From: Erythrophleum ivorense
Lineage: Eukaryota; Streptophyta; Magnoliopsida; Fabales; Fabaceae
Assembly: GCA_026724425.1 (NCBI GenBank)
Contig: JAIUCV010000003.1
Span: 43,983,283 to 44,047,282 of the forward strand
Direction: 5' to 3'
DNA: 64,000 nt
The notes beneath the pieces are model-generated. The model saw nothing but the letters and a program-made list of their open reading frames with translations. It was not told the origin of the DNA and did no database searches. Positions within the stretch are counted from its first letter, which is position 1, and every line of letters begins with the position of its first letter. A program made the position numbers and the translations under genes. Below are positions 21,584 through 32,683 of this stretch, one piece after another.

Positions 21584-22149
21584 CTTTCACAAAAGTAATT
21601 GCCTTTAGTGTTTTTTAGGAGCGAGTAAAGATGACATTTGTATTCACCATACAAGGCAACAAATCATCAATATGGAATAGAAAGGAGCATAAAATATAAA
21701 TATGTCATCTTGACAAAAAGAGAGAAAAAGAAGGTTGAGATGAAATCTAAACACAGATATAAATATGGATTGAATTATATATTCTCACCATTTATAATGC
21801 TTGTAACCAGATCCGGATTCTCTTCTATAATACCATGACAAGCTAGTAGAATGGTAGAGTTTGAGTTAGACTCTATGTGTGTTTAGACCAAGATTTGCAA
21901 TGTATTTATAAATAAATTAAATTGAAATATGCTCTTATGAAATAAGATAAACATTGTGGCATACAATTTATACTTTATGTGCCTAAGAACTGCAATTGGG
22001 AGGCAAGTGAATAAATTACTACTTTATTGATATGTGAGTTTTAGAAAGGATCAAATCATTTTATAGATGTCCTTATGACTTTGATAATATCATAAGGAAA
22101 AAAGTTAGTACTTGTTACTTTAGTACACAACCTATGGTTAGATAAATTT
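21584..22149. other. Spacer between LTR units L1 and L2, no gene seen
   Basis: AT-rich, with short A+G-rich open frames only. No family relationship recognised. Confidence 0.4.
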
Positions 22150-24195
22150 TATAACATCTGGTTTTTCTGTAAATGTACGAAACTTACTAGATATAAAAGG
22201 AAGTCCTCCAAATAGAATGATTTGAGGTCAAATAAAATTAAAGCAATAATCTAGACCTCAAATAATGAGGATCTAAGGTCAAAGGTGTCCTGAAAACAAA
22301 GCTAGAATAACCAGACAAAATTTAACAAAAATGCAGTGAGATTTTTATAATTTTGGACACTTTTTAGAAAACTTAAAAGAGAAATTTTAAATTGAAAAAA
22401 TAAGTTTTTAGGGGTTCTTAGAGGCTTTAAAAACTATAAGAACCCTTAGAACAGTTAAAACTCCTTCGATTTACATTTTTGAATGTTGGTTGACTCAAAC
22501 TTTGACCTTTTCATTCAGGAATGTTTTAAATCCAATTTCAGTGGTTCCAAAGCTATTTTATAAGTTAGAGAACCTAAATTTTATGATGAAAAAGACATTT
22601 TTCAAAAAGGAGCTAAAATGACCATAAAACAAAAATGCCAAGAAAAGGGGACATAGATGGAATTTTCAAAAAGGAATTTTTAAGAAGCCTCTCTTAAATA
22701 TGTTATGCTCTCTTTCCCCTTCACCTTAATCAACATATGTTCTATCCTAAAATAGAAAGGAGACCAACTTCAAGAGGTATCCAAGAAGGGAGGAAGAAAA
22801 GGAAGAAACACCTAGGAAGAGGTAAGAAAATTCTTGGATTTTCATGGTTCTTCCTTTACTAAACTTGTTCTCCTCCTTCTCCTCCTTCTCCTCTTCCTTC
22901 CTATAGTTTTTATGACTCATATGGGGCTCATTTGTGGCTGGTCTAGAAGAGAGAACTCATAATTTCAAGGAAAAGCTTGAAGCAATGGAAAGTACTCTTG
23001 AAAAGGGCTGAAATTATGTAAGAACTCATTACTTTTGTTGCTTCTTCTTGCCTCCTCTTGTATGTATATGTTCAGCTAGCCATGGGCCTAATTAAGAAGG
23101 AAGGATTTCTATCCAAACTAAGATGAAGAAAGGTTATGAAGGGCAAAGATTAAGAAGATACCATTGAAATTGAATAAGAAGCATTAGATTATAAGTAAGC
23201 AAAGTTAGGGTTTTTGGTGTACCTTGGCCAATATGGAGTTTCCTAAGGATAATTTAAGTCATCTAAGAGTATATATATAGGCTCTCAAGACATCTAGGAA
23301 GCCTTCCAAGTGCCATTCCCTTTAAGAAAATAAAACAAACTCTATGGGTCCAAAAACTAGTAGAATGTCTCAGCTAAGAGAGGTTTGGCCACTTAGGGAG
23401 TGTTTTAAATTGTTTTGAGGCTAAATGAGACTAGATATGATAGAAAAACATCAAAGGAGGCCTCAGAAAAAAATTTAGAAGTCTTAGTTTGTGAGATGGA
23501 GGTGTAGGCTCTATAATGTAACATAAAGAAGCAACTTATGGTTAGGCTCCTTAAAATAAAATTGTGATGACTCCAAGGAGATGGAGTCAAAAGACTTAGA
23601 TTGAAGGAGAAAATGAAACCAAGATTTTGAATTCTAATAGTTGATTCATTGTGTCTTGTATAGAAGCATAATGGAGTCATATAAGAAATTACCTTGACAT
23701 AGAGCTTGCATAAGGCTAGAGCTTACTCCCATGAGTGATTCATGTCTCATTTGATGTGTTTAGGCTAAGAGAATCAAGTGTCACCCAATTCCATGAGCTT
23801 GCCCAAAAAGAAAAAGACAAGTCAAAGGAAAAGTCTGTGAAATTTGCTTCAAGGTAGCTCTCTAACCTTTCTTACATTCATGGCTTGGATATTTACTTAT
23901 CTTTGAGTGCTTGTATATATGTATGTTTGAACTATGAAATATGTATCTACCTATTGCTTAGTTGCTATGGTACCATTATACATCTTGAAATGAGTTTACG
24001 AATGTGTTTTGCTTAAATGGGTATGGTGATGCCAAAAGTTCCTTAGCAAGGGTGAGAACGAGCCAAAAGTCCCTAAGATTAGGTAAAACAAGCTAAAAGT
24101 CTCAAGAATAGTGATAGTCAAAAGTCCCTTGAAAGTAGATAAGACAAATCTAAAAGTCTTTAGAAAGTTGGGTGAGCCTAGACTAATATTCTATA
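22150..24195 (+). mobile_element. LTR unit L2 (type A), plus strand, 3' truncated
   Basis: Starts TATAACATCTGG at 22150, a one-base variant of the family start TGTAACATCYGG. Family blocks follow in order: the AGGTCAAATAAAATTAAAGC region, GAACCTAAATTTTATGATGA near 22566, purine-rich CACCTAGGAAGAGGTAAG, the CAAGGTAGCTCT block near 23851, and the 31-bp minisatellite CCAAAAGTCCCTAAG at about 24010-24180. At about 24195 it switches abruptly into an opposite-strand copy (L5), so the 3' half is missing. Confidence 0.75.
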
Positions 24196-25762
24196 TCCAA
24201 TAATACACTAATGCATACATGCCACCAAGTGACCAAATTGCACATTTACATTGATTTTGTACCATAAAAGTTTCATATAACATTCATACATAATATTCCA
24301 CTTGTTCAAATATTTACAACTCAAAAATAACATATACATAATTGTTTTGACATTCAAATACAAAAGAAAATTACAAAAATGTCAAGAAAGGTCTCTTAAA
24401 CTCCTTGGCTAGCATTTCTTGCTTCTTGGGCACCACCTAGACATGTGATGATGAAGGAGGGAAGGGGAGTGAGATTTATAAAATCTCAATAGCTCATACA
24501 CCCATTCACACACACATTCAAGGCATACATACATCAAAGGCACAAGTATGAAAAGTAACACAACTATAAAATGTAATACCATATTTATATAGCACATTTC
24601 ATTCATTGTCTAAGCTCATTTCCAAGAATCATACAATTCCTCAAAGAAAAAAGCATAAAAAATAATGAATATTTTTTGCGTTGCGTAGTGTATAATTTTT
24701 TTCATTTGATATCCTGTGAACTATGTGAGTTCATGTATCACATTTTCATATTTAATTACATAGATACAACTCAATTCCATCATTAAAAATGGCCTAGAAC
24801 TCATGCAAGGCAAGGGATATACAAAATTCATAATTACAGCCTCAGCCATAATTTTTCTTTTTTTGTCACAAATTTTAAAAAATCATAACTAATTCTAGAA
24901 AAATAAAAATCATGCATTGTTTACCATTTTGGAAACCTACAGATGTCTACTTTATGCTAAAAATATGTACAGGTCATGAAACATCAAGTGGAAGACTTTG
25001 ACATTCAAAAAAGTATAAAGGTTTGACTGATTATTGGAACTGATATAAATTTCTGCTATGAAATTCAAAAATATCCAATTAATTCCAAAAACATCCAATC
25101 CATGCAAATATACCAATCTAGAAAGCTACAGATATTAGCTAGAGGGAAAAATAACTTTAGGCCAGTCCAAGCATGTCCAAACCTAAAAAATTAATCAAAC
25201 AGTAACCTAGGTTTGTTTGAATGTCTGATATTAGATAGAAACTTCAAAAATTTATATCTCCCTCTCTAGACAACAAATGAGGTTCTTTTAATTGGAACAA
25301 GTCACTGGGAAGGTCTAATTTCTTCCTATAAAATTTCATGACAATTGGACATCATTTGCCCTATTAGTGATAGAATTTCATTTCAGACCAGAATAAACAA
25401 TGCACTGAACCAAAATAAGAAAATTTTCCAACTTTGAAAATTTATCAAATATTCCATAGACCTCCAAAACTTCTGCACTTTAACTTCCCAAAAGTCTCTC
25501 AACATGGTCTAAATGCATGCCAAATTTCAGATAATGAAAAGCTCATTTGGACAAAAAGAGGTGTAGCTCACTAATGTGATCAATTTTGCTCCATATGAGA
25601 TACCAAATGTGGCTAAATGGCCTCTTTTAATATTTGGCACCTTTTGGACAAGTTTAAAAGCATGTGTATGACTTGCATGAATTGCCCAAATGGTTCCAAA
25701 CCTTATGCACCAAGCCATCAAGAAGCCAAATTTTCCATTTCTATTGATTTCATACTACATAT

Positions 25763-28707
25763 TGTGACACCTTAACCTCTAGCTCATACCCAACGTGCCC
25801 TCTAGCCCATATGGCAATGCGGAACTCACAAGGGAGACACTTTCTCTACCTTATGCTTACTTTCTCTATGGCACTATGTGTGGGTAGAGCTCCACTTAGA
25901 AGTAACATGGACCGGTTGAGCTCTCTCTTTAATTCCTCTTGCTCAATTACTCTTTTGAGACTTATTTCAATCCCTACTATATGCTTAGAACTCATGGAAA
26001 GCAAAAAGGGATTGGAGACATGCATTTTCGCTATGGGCATATTTTGCTTCATTTCTGAGCTAACTTTGGAAATTCATAACTAAATGCAGAAAAATCATAA
26101 CTGCATGATCTAGGTCATTCTAGAAATTTTGAGACGTCTACTTCATTCTAAAAATACTTACAAGTCTCAATCTCTCACTCATTCTGCGTTTGACATCGAA
26201 ATAGTTCACTGGTCAGAGGGGGCTTCTTTGCTGTCACAGTTTACTGATATGGACTTTGAAAATATCTAACTAATTCCAAAAAAATCCAATGCTCATAAAC
26301 TCTATCTCTATGGAAAGATGTGGATGTTGGCTAGAGGAGAAAAATATCTCCAGATCATTTCACCTAGCCAATTTCCCGGAAACCGATGAAACAGTACCTC
26401 GGGTCTGGTTGGGTGTCTGATTCTGGGCAGGAACTTCGAAATTGCATAACTCACTCTCTGGACCTCTAAATGAGGTGCTTCCAGTTCCTACAAGTCGCTG
26501 TGACCATCTAGTTTCTATGTATAAAATTTTGTAGCCATTGGACTACGTTTGCCCCTCAGATGACATGATTTCTAAACTGACCAAATGAACAGTGATTTTC
26601 TGAAATCCGAATTTCTGATGTCAACTTTGAATAATCATAGAAAATGCTATAGACCTCTAAATGACATGAACTCTAGCTTCCCAAAAAGCTCTAAACATAA
26701 TCTAGCTCCATGTGAAATCTCATAACTAGAAGAGGTCATATGGCTATTCTATGACATCATATGCAAAATGGCTCTTTCTTGGCCAAAAGTGTGGCTAATG
26801 GGGTCCAATCTTAAGTTTTCTACTTCTATGACTCTTTGAGCACATGAGAAAGCATCTTTAGGAGCTATCAATCATGCCTCAAGTGTCCCATAACTTAGAT
26901 TGGGGAAACTCACTACCCCATGCCCACTTATGCACCCATATATACTAGGCTATCATGAGCATTTCATATCAAAATCTACTTTCTCATTCAACCATGCTCT
27001 TTCATTCATCATAATTCTCATTCTCATACATTCATCATCAATATATACATTGTCTCACAACGTTTGTAAATGCTACATCATATACATCATTTACATCTCA
27101 TATCTCATGTACAATTTTCATATACAACATCAGGCAAAAAGCCTTTACACTCTTCTTCATCTCTATCACTAGCTTCATGCTTGTTGGTGGTTGCTCCCAT
27201 CTCTTATCTCACTTGGGCCACCTGGCATGGTTGGATGGTGGAAAGGGAGGGTGAGATTCGAAGAATCTCAGTAGTTCAACTCTCATTCAAACATACATAT
27301 ATTGCATGCAACAAGTCTCATTATGCATGTATGGCATGTTAGCATATAAAACATGATGAAAAACATTTAAAACATGTGAAATGGCCATGGATAACATTCA
27401 TGAGCTCGCTGAGTACTTGGATCAGCCTTACCCCTTCCCTTATGGCTTTTGGATTTGCCTTCCCATACTTTAGAGGTACTTAAACTCACCCTTACTCTTT
27501 GGGAGTCAACCTTACTTTTGGGAGACATGGCTCAACCAACTTAGGGCTTCGGCTCATCCTCACCTTGGCTATAGGGTTATTGGCTTTTCCATTTCCTCAA
27601 GCAAACCAAACAATCATTTAAAACATCATCTCAATCATAACATATAATCATGCTAACACACTTCTCATAGCTCATATTATTCATACACACAAGCAAGACA
27701 ATGTAAACACACAATTATGCATGAGAGAAAGTGGAGAGAACTACCTTTGTTGGCTATCTACTACTTACTCTGTCAATGGTCTCCTCCCTTGTTGGTTTCA
27801 CAACAACTTCTAGATGGGAGAGTTCCTCTTGAGCCTAACCACACAAAAGCATGGAATTAATACCTTATACTCAATTCTTAAGCTAGGGATCACTTCTAAT
27901 CAGCTATACTGAGCTTCTCACTCTAGGTCTTTTCTCTCACTAGTGTCCATGAGCTATCCCTCTCTTTTCTCAACTCTTAAGAAAGGGGAAAAGCAAGAAA
28001 GAGAAGACTATCTACTTCTAATCTCTCTCAAGAATGGTTTCCCACTCTCTCTCCTCTGAACCAGACTCAAAACCTAACCATTTCTATCATATGAACCGTA
28101 GGAAAGAGGGGAAAAAGGGAGAAGGGCAACATACTAAGAGGAAGCCATGAGAATTCATACCTTTCTTGTGCTTTCCTCTTCTCTTCAGCTTCTCACTCTC
28201 TCCTCCACCCTTTTCTCTCTCCTAAGACGAGTTGGAGTCGGTTAGAATAAGAAAGAAGAGATTTGGAAGCTTTTTAAAAAGTCAAATTCTCTTTTTCTCG
28301 CTTTTCTGGACCGCTCTCGCTATAGCGAGTCATTACCCTCGCTACGGCGAGCTCGTGCCTGTTCCAGACTTCTGCCTTCGCTATGGCGTCGCTACGGCGA
28401 GATCGTGTCTATTCTCGACCTTCGTTATGGCGTCGCTACGGCGAGATCGTGTCCGTTCTAGACCTCTGCCTTCGCTATAGCATCGCTACGGCGAGCAACT
28501 CCCTGGTCTCTATATGGAATGTCGCACTTGCTATAGCTAGGAATATATTCGCTACGGCGAGGAGGCATTCTCGCTATGGCGATTCCATTTCTCACTATGG
28601 CGAGAAGACTTAGAAAATTCTCAGCTCTTCGAAAATTTTCCAGCTCCTCTTTTCTTTTCCTTTTCTCATTTCTTTTCTATTTTCTTTTCTTTTTCTGGAT
28701 TGTTACA
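25763..28707 (-). mobile_element. LTR unit XC (type B, palindrome-bearing), minus strand, exact target duplication
   Basis: Minus-strand start TGTAACAATCCAGAAAAAG at 28707 and end GGTGTCACA at 25763, flanked by CATAT on both sides (25758-25762, 28708-28712). Length is 2945 bp. The 5' part carries the GCTATAGC palindrome cluster (28315-28615). The rest follows the common family plan: purine-rich exon-like stretch, CAAAGGTAGTTCTC block, minisatellite (about 27400-27600) and 3' tail. It interrupts L3. The open frames with repeated RRDRVRSRPLPSL text are produced by the palindromic repeats and are not a gene. Confidence 0.9.
28315..28615. repeat. GCTATAGC/GCTACGGC palindrome cluster in XC
   Basis: About a dozen variants of TCGCTATAGCGA (CGCTACGGCGAG, CGCTATGGCG and similar) occur in 300 bp. 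Three larger repeat units lie within it, starting at 28354, 28404 and 28448 (each beginning CGTGYCY), period 44-50 bp. The stretch is markedly more GC- and CpG-rich than its surroundings. Confidence 0.85.
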
Positions 28708-28873
28708 CATATAGTCCATACAAAAGTCATACATAATTTTATATTCATACATGAGCTTACATCTCAAAAATAATACATACAAAGCCACTTTGTCATTCAT
28801 ATAGCCATAAACAAGCAAAATCCATGCATTTTGATGTCATACTCTCATCTTCCAAGTTGTTGGCTCCTATTAC

Positions 28874-31800
28874 TGTAACACCATATATTTTTAGCATGCT
28901 TCCTATCATTTGTAAGTCTCACATGATGAATTGCACAAAAGGGAATGGAAAATGGCATTAAAATAATGTCTTATTTTGCGTTGCATCGCGTATGAAAATT
29001 CCATTCGGTGTCATGCGGACCATATAAGCTCATACATCACATTATTATATTTAATTACATACATACAACTCATTTGCATCACCAAAGTTGGCCCACAACT
29101 CATGGAATTCAAGGGGAGCATCAAAATTACACTATTATTTTCAGCCAGAATCTCAGTTTTTCTATCACAACTTCGGAAATTCATAACTAAATCCACAAAA
29201 TTTGAAACTAAAAAAAATTTACCATTCCAGAAAGCTTTGGATGTATAACCTATGCTAAAAATAATTTCAACTCATGAATCATTAAGGGGAGAACATTTGA
29301 CATTCAACAAGCCACTGAGGTCACTACTATCTGGGCCACTGGTTTAGTTTACTAATATGAAGTTTCAAAATTCATAATTAATTCTAAAAAAATTGAAATC
29401 ATGCATTCGTGGCCATTATGGAAATATAAACATATCTAATGTATGCCAAAAATATTTCTAGGCCATGAAGCATAACACATAAAGGGTTTGACACATGAAA
29501 AGGGACAAAGGTTTGGACAGCTACTGGTACTGATGCAAGTACCTATTATAAAATTCAAAAATGTCCAATTAATTCCACAAAAATTTAATCTATGCAAATG
29601 ATATCAATTTAGAAATATATGAATGTTATCTTTATGGTAAAAATAGACTCAGACTAGAGAAAGCACGTTTAGCTACTGAAATTCAATGGAATAGTGACTC
29701 AGGTCATTCTGCACTACTGTTGCTATTCCAGAAATTCAAAATTTCATATCTCTTAGCTCAGACCTCCAAATGAGGTGCATGTAGTTGTTGAAAGTCATAT
29801 GAATTCCTAGTTTCTACATATAAAATTTCGTAGCCATTGGACCATGTTTTCCCTTCAAATAACACAAATTCACAACTGATCAAATGAACAATACTGGTGC
29901 AAATTTAAAATTCTAATACCAACTTTGAAAAATCATAGAAAATTCCACAGACCTCTACATGACCTAGTCTTTAGCTTCAAAAAAAGCTCTAGATAAGATC
30001 TACTTACATGAAAAGTTTCAAGTCAAGAAGAGGTCATTGGTTCAGACTTTGCCATAGCTCTCCCAACAAGAGACAAATTTGGTTCAAATGAGTCATCCAT
30101 TGTTCCACACACATTTGAGCAACTTAGAAAGCATAAATATAGCATAAATAAGTCCCTCATAAGGTCTGAATCCTCATGCAACTCAGACTCACCATGCCAC
30201 TTCCATAAACATACATACACAAGTGGGCTCCCAAGTGGTCAAAATACATAATTTTATTCATTAAACTATATTTTTGATACATACACTAACTTTACATAGT
30301 TTTACACTTATTCAAAGTGTCATGGCTCAAAAATAACATTTACATATCTACTTTGACATTCTAGACATCATAGTACATCAAAAATGGAAAGATTTGCTAA
30401 GAGATGAAGATTTAAGCTCCTTGGCTTCCATCCTTTGGATCTTAAAACTTCACCTAGATCATATGAGATTAGAGAAAGGAGGGGGTGAGATTCATTGAAT
30501 CTCAATAGTTTATACACCTATTCAAGCACATTTTTAAGGCACACAACATGTCAAAGGTACAAGTATGCAATCAATCAATCAATCTATGAAGCATTCATCT
30601 TTCACATTTTTGTGTCACAAACTCATGTCAAGCACAAGAATGAGCTCTAGGGACTTTTGGTTTGGCCTCACCCCATTTTTAGGACTTTTGGATTGCCTCA
30701 CTCTTGGTTTTTAGGACTTTTGACTTAGCCTCACCCATCCAAGGGACTTTTGGCCTTGTCTCACCCATGCCATGAGACTTTTGGCATCTCCTCACCCACA
30801 TTAAGGGACTTTTGGCACTACCTCACCCTTATGAGCTATTTCCACCATTCAAAGACATTCAAAAAAGCATATTGGTACCAAAATAGAAACATAGTATCAA
30901 GTGGCATGTCTCAAACATATAAACATACACACAAGCACACAATGACACCATATGCAACAAGAAAAAGCAACAAGAAAGGTGGAGAGTTACCTTGGTGCAA
31001 ATTCAAGCTTTACTTTGTTTGTTTCTTCTCCTTTTCAGTTCCACAAACACAAGGAGGTGGGGTTGGATTTCCTTGGCCTATTCACAATAAACAACACTTA
31101 ATTATACTCTTGAAACAAGTTCTAACATCCAACTCACTCTTAAGGTTACACTATGTTCTATTTGTCACAATATGATTCCATTAAGGACCTAATGAATCAT
31201 TTACCATAATTAACATTCTTGGTTCCATTCTCTTGCCATATTTAGACCTCTTGACCTCATTTAAGTTCTTTGAAGCCATCACACACTCACTTTCACAAAC
31301 CTAGGTCCATGTTGCCTCATAAGGTTACATTATGGAAGCCATTGCCTCATCTCCTAACCTAAGGCTTCTAAATTTTTCCCAAGAGTTTCTTCTATCTTCT
31401 TTTATCATATAAAGTCCCAAATCAAGCTTGGAACCATTTAAAACATCCCCTGGCTATCTCTAAGGGTCTTGACCTAGTTATGCTTCCATTAAAGACCCAT
31501 GGAGTTTGGGATTTTTTCTTAATGAATGGGGCACTTGGGAAGCTCCCTAGGAGTCTTAGAAACTCAAACAAACACTAACATATAATGGAAAAGTTTTGAA
31601 TCAACCCAAATTTTAAACTATGTTCAAGCACCCTACACTTTTCCAACTTGAATTTTACTAGTTTTCCATGCATTTCTTTGGTATAATCCATCTTACCATG
31701 GCTTAGTTTGATGGATTCTTTTAGATTATAAAATAGAAACTCTTCCCTCTTCATGGTTCTATTTGAGACATCCCACCATGGAAGAGGAGAAGGAGAAAAA

Positions 31801-32683
31801 GAAGCAACAAAGGGAGAGAAACTACCTTGCAATCAAGCTTCCTTTAAGAGCCTTTCCTCTTCCCTCTTTCTCCTCCTTAAATTTCAAATTTTCCTCCTTT
31901 GATTTGGACCCAAATTAGCACCAAAAATTGTATTAAAACCATGGAAAGATGAAGCAAGAAGGGGAGGATGAAGTTTCAAGAGGAAGGAGCATGAAAACCT
32001 TACACTTTCTCACCCTTTCTTTGGCTTTTCTTCCTCTAAAATTCCCTCTCTGTGTGCCTAAGACAGTAGCTCCTTTTCTGAGATTTGGGTAGAAGAAAGT
32101 CAATTTAGAGAGGGGGGAGCTGAACATGGATTAAAAAGAGACTTTGGAAGCTTCCTTTTTGTAATTTATTTCCATTTTTACCCTTCCATAATGGTATTTC
32201 CAATTTGGCTTCGTTTTAGCTCCTTTTTTAGAACCATCTTTTCTATCATAAAATTTAGATTCCCAATTTAATAAAATGCCTTTGGAATCACTCAAATCAG
32301 ACCTAAAATCTTCTTGAACAAACCAGTCAAAGTTCGGATCAACCAACATCGGAAAGAGTACACCGGAGGGGCTTTACCAGTCCCGGGACTTCCCCTAGTT
32401 TTTGGGACCTCTGAGAACTCTAGACAACTCAAAATTTCCATGTAAAAATCCCTCCTAGGTGTTTTTTCCAAAATTATACTTATTTACGAAAATACCACTA
32501 GCCTTTCGGCAAATTTTTCGAATTACTTTGACCCCAATTTTTAGGTAACTCAAGGCTCAAATCCTCATTTTCTATTATTTAAAATTTTATCCAAATTTTA
32601 TTTGGCCTTGAATCACTCATCTTAAGGGACTTGCTTTTCAAACCGACTCATTTCGGTGTTTTTACAACGTACTGGGCGTTACA
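28874..32683 (-). mobile_element. LTR unit L4 (type A), minus strand, complete with exact target duplication
   Basis: Minus-strand start TGTAACGCCCAGTACG at 32683 and end ATATATGGTGTTACA at 28874. Perfect duplicated flank ATTAC (28869-28873 and 32684-32688). It is an uninterrupted 3810-bp copy and the best reference for the type A unit. In unit order: 5' region with the GGTATTTTATTAAATTGGGA-type blocks; purine-rich segment with SAAGGTAGT blocks (near 31826); minisatellite (30645-30835); CTCAATAGTTTATACACC block; then the long 3' tail with many TTxGAAATTCATAAxTAATTC-type repeats. No protein or primer-binding site seen. It inserted into L3, whose text resumes on either side. Confidence 0.92.
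30645..30835 (-). repeat. 31-32-bp minisatellite in L4 (six units)
   Basis: Six consecutive units of the plan GGGACTTTTGGCNTNRCCTC followed by ACCC and a short variable spacer, as written on the plus strand. The same array, with different copy number and spacer text, occurs at the same place in every family member in the window. Confidence 0.85.

Noticed and set aside
25811..26083. 90-codon plus-strand frame with a hydrophobic stretch
   Set aside because: It falls in the 3' tail of LTR unit XC on the antisense strand. The corresponding regions of XA and L4 do not keep the frame.
28232..28613. Plus-strand open frames with repeated RRDRVRSRPLPSL text
   Set aside because: The peptide repeats are translations of the palindrome cluster and its 50-bp units in LTR unit XC. 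They shift frame between copies, and the cluster's minus-strand orientation in the LTR does not favour this reading.
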